Assembly (NCBI GenBank): GCA_009746045.1
Contig: RPFO01000310.1
Coordinates: 2,196,142-2,260,141, forward strand
DNA: 64,000 bases
Reading direction: 5' to 3'
Origin: Mesostigma viride
Taxonomy: Eukaryota; Streptophyta; Mesostigmatophyceae; Mesostigmatales; Mesostigmataceae
Position 1 is the first letter of the stretch; every line of letters begins with the position of its first letter. This document shows positions 30,552-41,865 of the stretch, piece after piece. The notes under the pieces are model-generated. The model was not told the origin of the DNA and did not search any database. It was given only the letters and a program-made list of their open reading frames with translations. Both the position numbers and the translations under genes were made by a program.

Positions 30552-33500
30552 TTAATGTCCAACGACGAATTGCGATCTGAACTAAAGGAATATGGATACC
30601 TATTATGTATGTTCCTTCAGTTAGAAGTACAAGAGATACCTATCCCTAATAATAGTGTGGATATAGATGTAAACACAGTGGATACAATAGGAGTGGGATT
30701 TACTGAAAATGAAATCGTAAGATACATGGCTGTGATAGATTCCTCAAAAGTATTTGAAGAAAAGACTCCTTCTTATCCTCCTCCTCGTTCTGTTTTACAC
30801 CGTGTAGTTATCAAGGACGGTGCAGTTCCTACGCACTCTCCGATGTATAGAATGGGCCCTACCGAATTAAAGGAACTAAAACAGATTTTAGTATCACTAT
30901 TAGAAGCAGGATTGATAGAGCCTAGTAACTCCCCCTACTCCGCTGGTGTCCTGTTAGTTCCTAAGCCAAATGGCAAGTTTCGCCTAGTTACTGATTATAG
31001 GAAGTTAAACGATATTACTGTGAAGTCTAAATACCCTCTACCTCGTATTGATGATATATTTAATAAGGTTAAAGGTTCTACCTGTTTCACAGTACTAGAT
31101 TGTGCGGATGGTTTTTGGCAACTACGTATAGCTCCTGAGGATTGCCACAAAACCGCCTTTGCTACCCCTTTTGGGCATTACCAGTTTAGAGTAGCGGCTA
31201 TGGGACTCTGTAACTCTCCTGCCTCTTTCCAAATGTTAATGAATGAAGTGCTTAGACCTGTTATGGGAAATTCCCACCTTCCTCAAGTGTCCTCTGATTT
31301 AAAGGATCCTTCCTTCTCCTCTGTTTCTTTATCTGAGCATGACCGTTCTTGTGCTCAAGCTTACTTAGATGATATCCTTATTTATTCTCCTGATTTTGAA
31401 ACGCACCTACGTGATTTAAAGAAAGTACTAGAAATCATGGCTGAAAATTCTTTATGGGCGCGCCGTGCTAAAGTTCGTTCTGGTAGGAGTGTCCCATTTT
31501 TAGGGCACGTCCTGTCAGATGCCGGGGTTGCTACCGACCCTGACAAGACTAAGTCAATTCAGGAATGGCCTACCCCTACCGACGTTAAAGGTGTACGTAG
31601 TTTTCTAGGAATTGCTTCTTACTATAGGCGTTTTATCCCGCGTTTCGCAACTATAGCAGCCCCTATTAATCATCTATTAAAGAAGGATATCCCCTTTGTT
31701 TGGAGTAGTGAATGTCAGTCGGCTTTTCAGTGTCTAAAATCCCTACTCCTCTCCCCTCCTGTACTCATCCTACCGGATACTACTAAACCCTTTGTTGTAG
31801 CTACAGATGCTAGCAAGGTAGCTATAGGGGGCGTCCTTCTCCAGGATCAGGGTCAGGGCTTACAGCCAATCGAGTATATCTCTAGGACAATGCTTCCTGC
31901 GGAGCGTAACTATCCCGTACACCAGCAAGAACTATTAGCTGTGGTGTATTGTTGCCACGCGTGGCAGCACTTTCTTAAAGGTGCTCAATTTGATGTTTGT
32001 CTGAATGAACCCTGTGAGATTGATCCTTATAGATTAGTTATCCAGACAGATCACCGCCCCTTACCCATCTTCTCTCACAACCCAACCTTACCCCTCGTCA
32101 AGCGCGCTGGATGGAGTTTTTAGCACAGTTCTCCCCTTTTAAACTTCAGTATGTTAAGGGTGTAGATAACATAGTACCAGATGCACTCTCCCGTCGTGCA
32201 GATTACTCCTTTTTCGAGGACCTTGATGTTCTCAATACTACTCTAGTTCCTACTACTATGGGTGTAACCCCGTATGGTGAACTACCTGATGATGAATCCT
32301 ATGCCTACCTCTTTCATACAGCTGTTCGCATGCCTGATCTCCTTTCTCACGTAGGACTCTCTCTCCCGTGTGAGGCCCTTCCTGTGGTCTCGGTGGGGGG
32401 GGAGGGGAAAAATAAAATTTCTATACCGCTTAGCCATATAGCGACTAGGTCAGGAAAGTCTTATGAAAACATAGTCCCTCTAGGACCTCCCCTTCTCTTT
32501 GGCAAGGCGGTAGGAGATCTCTTTAAACCTGTTCTGGATACCTCTGTAGCGATGCCTACCTCTGATCTTGAACGCCTTATTAGTAGATTTACGGCCACTG
32601 AGCCGGAAGCATTAGCTGCCATTGCTGCCCATCCCCAACAATTAGGCAAGCACCCTTGTAAATTTGTAGGTGGATTTTTATATGTGCAGATAGCAGATTC
32701 TCCCCCTCAATGGCGCCTGTATGTCCCTCCTATCTGTCGCTCCTCCTTGCTCTTTGAGTTGCATGACTTAGCTGCTCATCAGGGTGGTAAACGGGTACGG
32801 GACCTAGTAGCCCGCTCTTACTACTGGCCTTCCCTTTTAAAGGATGTAGATGAGTATGTTAGAACCTGTCAATCTTGCCAGGAGATGAAACCCAACAATG
32901 TAGGACAGATAGCAGAGCCTAGGACCTTACCTGATCCCATCATGCCGTGGGACTCCATTATGATGGATTTTGTAGGACCTTTTAGGAAGAATGATAGAGG
33001 TAACGCCCAGATCCTTGTTTTTGTAGATCGTTTTACTCGTATGTGTCATCTCGTGCCGTGTCCCTTAGAACTCACCGCACGCGATTGCGCACGCCTATAC
33101 CTTAATAACGTATATAGATATCATGGTTTGAGTAGGCAGTTTATTAGTGATAAGGATAAGTTATTTACTTCTGATTTTTGGCAGCAGTTCTTCGCTGCTA
33201 TCGGTACCAAGGTCACCTTCGGTACTGCCTACCACTCCTCCTCGTCTCATTTAGTAGAACGTTTGAATAGGGTAGTGGAAGAAGCTCTGCGTCACTATGT
33301 GAATGGCTCTGGGAGTGATTGGGAGGATTATCTATGTTTGGTAGAGTTTTCCCTTAACAACTGCCCTCAGGCTGCGCATGGTTATACGCCCTTCTTCCTA
33401 GATACTGGTAGACAACCTCTTACCCCTACCTCTCTCTTAGCTAGTCCTTTAAGGGACAAGGATGATGTGTCCCGGGATACTGTAGAAGGTGTGCAGGCGT

Positions 33501-34078
33501 TATTAGATAAGATGAAGAATGCACACGACAACGCTATTGCAGGGTACCATAGGGCGCAGGCCAAATACCTTGCTAGGTTGCGTGCCTCATTAGATAGAAG
33601 AGCACCTGAGATAGAAATAGGAGATTTAGTCTTAGTAGAAGGCCCCCGTGTTGGCCGCTTCGCTCATAAGTTCGAAGCTGAACTGAAAGTGAAACTTAGG
33701 CCCGCCTTCTTAGGACCCTTCCGTGTGTTGTCTAGAGTAGGTAATTTTCTGTATGAGATAGATATTCCTACCTCTTGGCAGACCCACTCTCGCACCTTTC
33801 ATAGAAGCCAGCTGAAGCTCTATCATCAGAGCACGTTCGCTGGTAGAGAATTAGCCCCTGCCCCTTTAGAGCATAACCCGGATACTGGTGAGGTAGAGGA
33901 TGAGGTAGAGGGTATCGTGGCCCATAGAGATATCAAAAAAGGCCGCGGTACCCAGCGCCAGTATAAGGTGAAGTGGATGTATGCTCGTAGTGAGGTAGAT
34001 AAGGTCTGGTATACTGAGAGTGAGCTAGATGGGTGTAGTCGCCTGCTGCAGGAGTATAAAACCCTGCATAAGCTCTAG
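30552..34078 (+). pseudogene. pol: pol: reverse transcriptase, RNase H, integrase, chromodomain
   Basis: After the transposon the pol frame resumes. RT: KPNGKFRLVTDYRKLND, CFTVLDCADGFWQLRIAPED, and the catalytic YLDD at 31362-31373. RNase H: VVATDASKVAIGGVL (about 31796), then ELLAVVYCCHAWQHFLKG and TDHRP. At about 32056-32065, in a CCCC run, one base is missing and the frame changes. Integrase then has an HHCC finger (HDLAAHQGG ... CQSCQ, 32757-32890) and a DDE core (MDFVGPF, ISDKDKLF, HLVERLNR). The C-terminus is a chromodomain (VEGIVAHRDIKKG, YKVKWMYARSEVDKVWY, about 33890-34050). Chromodomains of this family steer integration to modified histones. The RNase H frameshift makes the copy non-functional. 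Confidence 0.93.
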
Positions 34079-34154
34079 TTGTAGACCTTCTCCTCTCTTA
34101 TGTTATGTCTGCTGTCGACGGATGGTTGGTTGTCCCCTCCCCTCCGCAGCCGTC

Positions 34155-36463
34155 ATGTCAGAGCCTACCCCTCCGGCTGAGAGCTCGCTGCCGTCCCCGC
34201 CCCCACCGGACCCTGAGCTGTATTTCGAGGCCCTTCCGGGCCGCTGGGTGTCGCGATCAAGTTACCCGGGTGGCGTTGTGCAGCCGGCCCTTCAGGCCCA
34301 ACATGCGGGCTTAGTCAGGGCGGCCCTCTTCGGGGTCACGTGGTATGGTCCTTCCCCTGATGAGCCGCACCAGCTTGTCCTGCACGGGTTCGACGATGCC
34401 GGACACTGTTTGTTGGGGTGTGGTTCCAGCTGTCCCGCCTTGGGACAGATAGATGCGGTTCTCCGGTGCTGCCGTGTGTTCTCCTACCTCTCTACCCCTG
34501 TGGGCCGTACCTGCCTACGGGAGGTGTTCCCTTGGCTTCCGGCTGAGGGTGATGCTGAGGTAGATGAGAACCCCTGCGACCTTTTACGGGCCGTAGAATT
34601 CATGGAGATAGCTGATCAGTCGGCGGGACTAGCGGTTAGTGGTCCTGCCCCTTCGGGCGCCCCAGCCGAGGTACATTATACTCCAGATTATTCTGCCTCG
34701 AGCGCTGCGTCCGCCTCCTCGGCGTCTGTTCCTCCCTCTCCGGTCCCGTCGTCCCCTCGGTCGACCCGGGTGTTGCAGTGGAGCCTACCCCTTCGGGTTT
34801 GCCTGATCCTCTTTCGGCGACGGTCTCGGCTATGCAGGCTCAGATCCAGTCCCTGACCACGGCGTTCGGGGCCTTCCTGGCGGCCCAAGCGCAGACTCCG
34901 GCCACGCCAGGTGGGGTGTCTGTGGTGTCCGCGCCCCCTACCCCTTCGGTTGTTTCGGCACCTGTGGTTTCGCCGGCGCCCCCTACCCCTTCGGTTGCTG
35001 CGGCTCCGACACCTCCGGTTGCCTCCGTGCCTGCGGCCGACGTTCCCGCGCCTCGGCGCGAGTCTTCAGCCCCTTCGGCTGTGCCCGCCGTCGCCCCCTC
35101 TGGGCCGCCGCTGCGCCCTCACAGCCAGTTCGTGGTTTCTTCAGCGACACGGGCGATCATCCCAGGCTTTGGGAGGGTGGTCCCCCGCAGAGGATCCCGG
35201 TGCCCGACTGGAGCTTGGATGGTAACCAATCTTATGCCGGGCTGCCTGTCCCTACGGGCCCTATCTTCAATATGTGGCCTGAGGGTGCACCGGCAACGGA
35301 GACCGGCGCGCCTGCGTCGATGGCGGGTCCGTCACGGCCCTCTCTGGCTTCGGGTCCGGCGCGACCTCCTGTTTTACCAGTGCCCCCTGCGTCGGTGTCG
35401 GCTCCTGCCCCTGCGTCGGCCCCTGCTTCGGTCCCTGCTCCTTCGGCCTCGCGGTCTTTGGCCGCGGTTGTTCGGTCCACCGGTCAGGATCCTCGCGCCA
35501 CCCGCGCTGCCGATTCCCTCCGGGAGTTGTCCCAGGGTGATCGGGACAGGGCCCTTCTGTGGTGCATGCGACGCCGGAGTCGCGCGACACGCCCATTCCT
35601 GGATGGTATGTCCGCACTCGCCTGCCGACAGTGTGACCTGCCGCGCGCCTCTGCCGAGCTTGCCATCTCGCCCATGTCCTACGGGTTCTCCCAGGTGTGT
35701 CGGGCGCCTCGGGATCGTGGCCTACCCATTGAGACTGATCGGCCTCCTTTCGACATGGTTATTTTAGCTGATCCTGTGTTCCAGGGTGAGATCCTGGTTC
35801 GGCGCGTTCTGTATCGCTGGGCTAGGCGCCACAACGACTTGGACACCTACGGTGGGTTCCAGTGGGCTTACCCTCCGCCTCTGGGCATTATGGCTTCGGA
35901 TGCCCTTACGGTAGAGTTTCCTGCGGTACCGGGTGCTGCGTACACACGGTCCTCCAGCCCATCCTTGAGTGGGATGCCCGTCGTCCGGCGCCTATCCCGG
36001 GCCAGGGTCTAGACTCCCGTGGCCACCCTCCTCCTCGGGCCAGCGACTACCTAGAGACATTCGGGTCGCGACAGTGTGCTCGTCGGTGGCGCTCCCGAGA
36101 GGTTCGGCACATCCGGTTGTGGCCGTCCAACGTGGAGCCCCTGGTGGACCTGTTTTTCCCGACGGGTTTGCGCCCTCGGATCCGGTACCATCGCCTCCTC
36201 CTGCGGGCCCTCTGTTTGATCGCGGTAGAGCCTTTCCTTCGCCTCTTTGCCTGTGGCTTTCTGGACTGGGCCCGTGGCCAGGTCGTTCTTACGCAGCATA
36301 GGTATTACTGGGCCTTTCTGGGCCTTTTCCTGACGGCGTGTGGGCCGATGTTTTCCTCACTGTAGATAGGCATGACAATGTCGAGGATGTGGCCCACTAC
36401 CAGGCCTACCTGGAGGTCCTGCTGGCCTCTCGTGGCACTATCAGACGGATGGCCACTAGATAG
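34155..36463 (+). pseudogene. Unknown ORF3 in env position of the retrotransposon, frameshifted
   Basis: Between integrase and the 3' LTR lies a 2.3-kb plus-strand coding region from ATG 34155 to TAG 36461-36463, about 770 codons, broken by frame changes near 34757, 35100-35140 and 35950-36000 and a stop at 36299. Recognisable stretches are PELYFEALPGRWVSRSSYPG and FGVTWYGPSPDEPHQLVLHG at the start, a Pro/Ala/Thr-rich middle, QGDRDRALLWCMRRRSRATR with ETDRPPFDMVILADPVFQGE, and a tail DVFLTVDRHDNVEDVAHYQA. I do not recognise a family and see no signal peptide or clear membrane segments, so it does not look like an envelope protein. It is GC-rich while pol is AT-richer, suggesting a separate origin such as capture of host sequence. 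Alternatively it is a lineage-specific accessory ORF. Confidence 0.65.
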
Positions 36464-36820
36464 AGGGCCTTAGGCCCGACCTGAGGGTGTTGTCCCTCCG
36501 GTATATAGAGTCGCCCTCATATTCTGGCCAGTTGGTTGGCTGTTCTTGGTCCTTAGCGCTGATGTGTTTACTCTGTGTGTCCTGCCCAGTGCCGTCCCCC
36601 CCGGCCAGGACTCCGTTCCAGGCAGTTAGGGGAACCTCCCACCAGGCTTGGTGCTGGCTAACCCTACACCACCCGGCGTGGTGGTGGAGACCGTGTGAAC
36701 TATTGGTGCTTTGTATCTGGGATGGTCTATCGATTGTGTTGGTATGTGCTGGGTGCATTAGGTTTTTCCTACCCCTTTGGTTCCCTCCTCTCTGCGTAGG
36801 GAGAGGGCTCCCTACCTTTT

Positions 36821-36833
36821 GTGGGGGGGGAGG
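36821..36833 (+). promoter_or_regulatory. 3' polypurine tract
   Basis: GTGGGGGGGGAGG directly before the 3' LTR TGTTACG, the expected position for plus-strand priming. Similar G-rich tracts occur at the gag-pol junction (28204-28219) and mid-pol (32393-32409). Confidence 0.75.
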
Positions 36834-37403
36834 TGTTACGTCGCGTAACAATTCGTTGTAGTTACGGACGTAAATTAGGTCCTTGGCCTCCGTTGTTCCT
36901 AGGTTTACGTGTAGTTCTAGTTGGACATGATTGTCCTCGTAACAGTACTGTGGTATATTGGGTGCCTTTGGGCGCCGCGCCGCGTACTTTATTAGTGGTC
37001 CTTATCCTTTGTAGAATGTAGTGGACCGGCGTGCATCTGTGCACCTGCCTGTGTTTCTGTGTTTCTGCAGGCGAGGGCCAGGTCGGCCCGAGCCTGTTGG
37101 ACCGTTGGTGACCATTTATGCACGTTCCACTCCTTGTGTGGTCACTCGGCGTGTGTTAAATGAATTAACACATATTAGCTTGGGTCACGGCAGTTTAGTT
37201 GTGTTTCCTTCCTCTTTTCCTGGAGTAAACGGGTTTGATTAAATGGCCTATGGCATATTACAGTAGTACATATGTAAATGCATTGAGATCTGGCTTGTCT
37301 CGTTCGTCTTTCGCTAGGGGTGTAAATAGAAGCGGCCTCACTAGTCTAGGTAGTATCAGGACAGGTAGAGGTAGAGGTGGTGGCCGAGGCTTGCGGCGTA
37401 ACA
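36834..37403 (+). repeat. 3' LTR
   Basis: Mate of 24905-25481, followed by the target duplication cctag at 37404-37408. Confidence 0.95.
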
Positions 37404-37551
37404 CCTAGAAGCAACCAGCAAGGAATCGAACATTATAGGACCTTTGGCATGATTTCGCGGCTGTGTGAGTCTCCCGATCTGAAGGCATCTCACTTAACGT
37501 TTCGAAACAGCCCAACTGCGAAAAACCTCTTTACCGGAGAGGGGTGCCAAT

Positions 37552-37701
37552 ATGTCCGATATTGCTGAATCTACAGAAGATGACTCACCACTAGACCTAA
37601 GTGCGCAGGAGTATAGTACTACGCACGGACCTACGCGATATTCTAGTATCGCCGAAGTAGGCATGCAGGTTGACCACGGCTGGAATCTGGTTGTAGTGTA
37701 A
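37552..37701 (+). CDS. Small acidic ORF, 49 residues, unknown
   Basis: ATG 37552 to TAA 37701 encodes a 49-residue acidic, Ser/Thr-rich peptide (MSDIAESTEDDSPLDLSAQE at its start). It lies just right of the LTR element target site and is not part of it. No family recognised. It may be the 5' end of another decayed retroelement or chance. Confidence 0.2.
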   Translation: MSDIAESTEDDSPLDLSAQEYSTTHGPTRYSSIAEVGMQVDHGWNLVVV

Positions 37702-38526
37702 CGTACGAACCTAGAGGACGTAGCCGTGGGCCAACATATTGATGTAGGAGGCTATCCCTGTAAGTTCCCGAATGCGAGTCATGGTGCGTCCCTGTCCCAC
37801 TGTGCGGACTCCGTATGTGTTAAGCCCCCGGACATTCTGGACACGAGACTAGCGTTAGTTGGCTCATGTATGGATTATGTCGTGGGAAGGCAGAGGTCCT
37901 ACCGTGTTTCAGGGGTTGCGGTCGCTGCTGCGTCGCTTGCCGGTAGCCGGTGTCGCAGGCGCTTCAGTTCCATGTCGGAGAGGCCCGGATCTGCCGGGGG
38001 TGTTTCGGGGTGGTGGCGGCCAGCGCATTGGGATTGTCCCGTGTCGGTTCCTCGTCGGCCTCTGCCGGGTTCGACTGCCGGGTTCGACTGAAAATTCGCT
38101 GAAATTCGCTGAATTCGCACCGTAGCTTTTTTTTTTTGTACCTCGAAGTGACGGAGCACCTAAAAATTTGCCCACAAGTACACTTGGCAGCGCGCTCACT
38201 GGGAAAAACTGTACAGCCGCTCCGGCGGGCCACTTGAACGAATTGTAATGTGGGCTGTGGCCAGGCATTGTGGTTGAGGTCGAGGGAAGGGGTTGCCGAG
38301 TGCTTGGGGTAGTACCAGAGGCAGTGGGGCAGCGTACATGGCTCGGGCATCACGTGTACGTTGATGAGTAGGGGTGGCGTGGTTGAGCCAATGGGGGGCC
38401 ATATGTTGATGCTAGTCGTGTCGCGTGGACCATGGAGGGCATGTCTGGGCGGAGCACTACTAGCAGGACGCATGTATGACGGTTGTTTTTAGCAGTTACT
38501 CCCGGAAGATCTGCAGAAATGGCGAC
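37702..38526. other. Intergenic between the LTR element and a hAT element
   Basis: No gene recognised. Contains a T11 run at 38127 and direct repeats gggttcgactg (38076-38095). Overlapping open frames on both strands lack domain character. Confidence 0.4.
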
Positions 38527-38534
38527 GTTGCAAG

Positions 38535-40015
38535 CACTGAGAGTTCAATTATACGCAATACGCGGTTATACGCGCCGGGTCCGTATAATGGATAATACGG
38601 TATAATACGGTATTATCCGGAAATTATACGCAAATACTGGATTTCGTCGTTTTTGGGGTTGTTTCATGCATTTTGATATCATTTCAAGCAGTCCACATGT
38701 TTCTGACACTAAATTACACATGATACATGGGTTGCCACTGCTCAGCAGTGCTTGGGAACACTGGACGTGTAAACCGGGGTTCCCGAGGAGCTAGATTACC
38801 TAGTATGCATTATACCCTAAAAAACAACGCCAAATGAAATGGAAAGATGAAAAAAGCAAAAGAAGTAAGATGGCTATGCTTCCATGCAAGCAGGTCCTGG
38901 GCATCTCCATGTTTCTTGTATGCATGAGGAGCACACAAGAAGAGGGCTGACTTTGGCGAGCAAAACAAGAAATAGTGGCTAGATCTGGCCAGAAAACCAC
39001 TTGTTTCGAGATGCTTTTAGCAAGAAAAAACATCGCGTTATCAAGCTTATCATATTTATAAACAATGCCAAGCACTACGTCACTGCTTTCGATGAAGCAT
39101 AAGCTCATAGCAGACAAATCTGGTCCAAAATCTGCATGTCGTAGTGGTATTCCCCAACCATCACAAGCCAACAATGCGGAGAGGCAGTAAAGCAACCAAA
39201 AGACAAGCAGAAAACCTCCATTACAGGTCTACGATTATTTTACAATCCACCCAACAACTTGATACAGTACAATGAACACGTGAACATGATAGCACGTACC
39301 AGATCAAAACCGCATATTACCTTTCTTGACGGAGCCAGCATGCCCACCTGATGGACGTAGCTGCGAGCCTTTCCTGGCCGTCGTCGCTTGTAAATCATGT
39401 AAGGAATAACGTGAAACAGCTATCCGCGTTGAAATGTAGGGGCATTTCCCGCCTACATCAACAGTTAGCACATGCACGGTCGCCACCTGGTTGCTGAAAC
39501 GAGGTTGCCGCATCGAGCAGAAGGTCGAGACACATCCGCGCACGTACATCCCAACGCTGCCTGGCCAAGGATATAAGCTTTTCAAGACCTAAGGATCATG
39601 CCTAAAATGTAAAGCGGCCATGCTCTCGTACCAGTCAGTTTTCTGTATGACTTCAATATTCGGTGCATGGCTGCCCGAGAGGCAAGGGCAGAGACCTAAA
39701 CAGCATGGAGGGTTGCCATGCTACAGTGTAGCTTGCTTGTAAGATCCTTGTGTCTCACGGTCGCCAAATGTCAACCAGTGGATGGTTTCCGTAGTTCCCT
39801 TGCTTTCCCGCCTTGGTTCCCGCACGAAAAATTTGGCTGCCGGACCTCCGATGAGCGCGAAACCCCCATTATACGCGCGCTGATACGTGTTATTCGCCGT
39901 ATTATACGTAAAAATACGCAAATCGTATAAAACGGATAAAAATTATACGCTCGACCTTGTATAACGCGTATTATACCGTATTATACCGTATAATACGCCG
40001 TATAATTGAACACTG
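38535..40015. mobile_element. Non-autonomous hAT element with TATACG palindromic ends, 1.48 kb
   Basis: The ends are CACTGAGAGTTCAATTATAC at 38535 and, reverse complemented from 40015, CAGTGTTCAATTATACGG; they align with one 3-base gap. Exact 8-bp target duplication gttgcaag lies at 38527-38534 and 40016-40023. Both ends are crowded with gtataatacgg-like palindromes, so it belongs with the element at 17623-19171. Minus-strand frames inside (38800-39195, 39304-39585) have no recognised transposase domain. Confidence 0.92.
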
Positions 40016-40023
40016 GTTGCAAG

Positions 40024-41036
40024 GGACGTGGTGCCATCAGGTAGTGCCATCCTTCCTTCCACCCTGTTCCTGGTACTGTGGTACAAGGGTACGGGCACCA
40101 GGACAGTGTGGGCACTGGGTACATAGTACAGTTATAGTCGCATAGGTCACGAATGCTGAGTTTGCGAGAGGGGCGGGTGGGGGGGATGTGTTCGGGACTG
40201 GGTGTGATAGTAGCGTCTGCCGTCTGGGTGTGATGGTGGGGCGGGGTGGTGTGGGGTGACTGCATGGGTAAGGGGCGACGGCAGGGGGCGCCTCTGCATG
40301 GACTGGTGCCAGGTTGGCACTTGGGCTTGGAGGGAGGAGGTGGGTGACTGCTCACGCTTAATGGGCACTGGGGGTGAACAGGGGGGAGCGGGATCGAGAG
40401 CGGGAGCGAGAGCGGGATCGAGAGCGGGAGCGGGAGCGATAGCGGGAGCGGGATGGTGCGGAGAAGGGGGACGATCGAGGGTGAGGGGGCTCGGTGACCC
40501 ATGGATGTGTTGGGTGGGAACGCCAGCGAGGAGGACTCTGCAGGGTGGACAGATGACGGAGCGTTGGCTGGGTTGAGTTGTGAGTGTATGTTGCCGCCAG
40601 GGTGATTATGCCGAAGTGGGGCTGGCGGTGCCAATGCGAGGTGGGGGGGGGGGGCAGCGGAGGTCGAGGGGCTGGGGGGAGAGCCAACTGTGGTGCACAG
40701 TCGTTGGGATGTTCCAAAGTAAAAATGCGATCATCACCGCCAACCGGCAAACGCAGCAACGGCAGCAAAAGTAGAGAATTTTTTGTGAACCGCATGTGAG
40801 AAACCACTAACAGATGCTGCTGCATCTGCCCAGGAGGTGAAAACGCCACGGGTCCGGCGCCGTTTTTGACAGCATAATAGCCAATAGGTAGGCATTTGGG
40901 CATTAGACTCTCCGCGTCGTGTGGAAGCAGCAGTTCGGCAGGTCGGTGGTTATCATATCCTCGCTCGATCCGGGACGAGAGTGCCCAAAATTGGTATTGG
41001 CTGGAAGCTCTCGGTCAGGCGCTTTCTATGTGCTCC
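40024..41036. other. Intergenic with low-complexity purine repeats
   Basis: Holds an imperfect hexamer/dodecamer run of gggagc/gagagc units (40386-40456) and G-rich stretches (40640-40680). Long Pro/Ser or Arg-rich frames across it are low complexity and are not called as genes. Confidence 0.5.
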
Positions 41037-41040
41037 TTAA

Positions 41041-41440
41041 TTAGCACTGACGAAAGAGGGGAATTTCTGTGTTAAAATAGCTGCGCCGCCATAGTTGGAA
41101 ATATCGTGGAAATATCTCTCGATAGTACCATTATTACGGGAAAAAGTACCCTTACCACCAGTACTTTGACCGTACATTTGACCGCTCATACCAAATCCAA
41201 AAAAATCCCAAAAATATGTCAAAGAAAGATCTTTTCACGTAGTATTTGTATAAATTTTGAGAGATTTGTTTTTGTCAAACATTCTGACCGGGGCGAATTT
41301 TCTACGAAACCAGGATGAAACCCAAAAACTCAGTCCTCTGGGGAGGAGTGAGTTGAACTCAGTCCTCTCCAGAGGACTGAGTTGAACTCAGTTCTGAGTT
41401 CAACTCAGTCTTCTCCAGAGGACTGGATACAAACGACGTG
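41041..41440. mobile_element. Truncated relative of the TTAA transposon
   Basis: The 41150-41440 part is the reverse complement of the left end of 28831-30551, with matching blocks such as gtcaaacattctgaccgggg and the hairpin aactcagtcctctccagagg. It is bordered by TTAA at 41037-41040 and 41441-41444. Its right end (reverse complement CACGTCGTTTGTATCC) resembles CTCGTCGTCTGTC. The left end does not match as an inverted repeat, so it is either deleted or a different end. Confidence 0.75.
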
Positions 41441-41449
41441 TTAATAAGT

Positions 41450-41865
41450 AGACCCTGTACTCTGCGTCTTTGCCGCCCCCAGGCTCCAGGTTTGCCTCCG
41501 CGCGTCCACGCCGCTCACCCGGCAGTTGCCACACTGGCATACCTCGACGACATCTACCTCATGGGCACCGTGCAGGACACCATGCAACGCGGCTCTTCTG
41601 GCCCTGCAATGAAGCAGACGCCGGGAGTGGCCGACATCAATCTCCGCGGAGTTGACCCTGCAGCCGGCCAAATGGCGCGGTGTACTCGCCCCAGGGTGAT
41701 ATTGTGCTGGCTTTCCGCCACAGCTCCTGGCCACCCGGGACGAACGCTTCCGTGGTTTATTGGACGTCCTCGGCGTTCCGGTCGGCGACCCCGATTTGGC
41801 ATCGGCGCCCTCCATGCAGGCCGCCATCGAGAAGCGCGCACCGACGAGGTCTAGCCATTGCATGA
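41450..41865 (+). mobile_element. LINE reverse transcriptase fragment
   Basis: Reads HAAHPAVATLAYLDDIYLMG around 41500-41565, the catalytic YxDD core of a non-LTR RT. Following frames are broken. No upstream RT blocks are attached. It may belong to the same family as the nuclease-like fragment at 43009-43445, which is in opposite orientation. Confidence 0.7.

Larger units (their letters stand above)
24905..37403 (+). mobile_element. Chromovirus-type Ty3/gypsy LTR retrotransposon, 12.5 kb
   Basis: Two LTRs (577 and 570 bp, TGTTACG...CGTAACA) flank an internal region and are bordered by the 5-bp target duplication cctag (24900-24904 and 37404-37408). Order inside: ORF0 with hybrid-binding domain, gag with zinc knuckle, protease, RT, RNase H, integrase, chromodomain, unknown ORF3, purine tract, 3' LTR. 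RT before integrase defines Ty3/gypsy; the terminal chromodomain places it with chromoviruses. LTRs differ by about 7-8 substitutions and three small indels, so insertion is fairly recent. Gag, protease, RNase H and ORF3 all carry frameshifts, and a TTAA transposon interrupts pol, so this copy is dead. Confidence 0.95.

Noticed and set aside
34155-36463. Envelope gene in the retrotransposon
   Set aside because: Position suits env, but no signal peptide, transmembrane segment or furin-like site was seen, so it is left as an unknown ORF.
39981-40634. 217-codon minus-strand Pro/Ser/His-rich ORF
   Set aside because: Low complexity from purine repeats, and it crosses the exact boundary of a hAT element.
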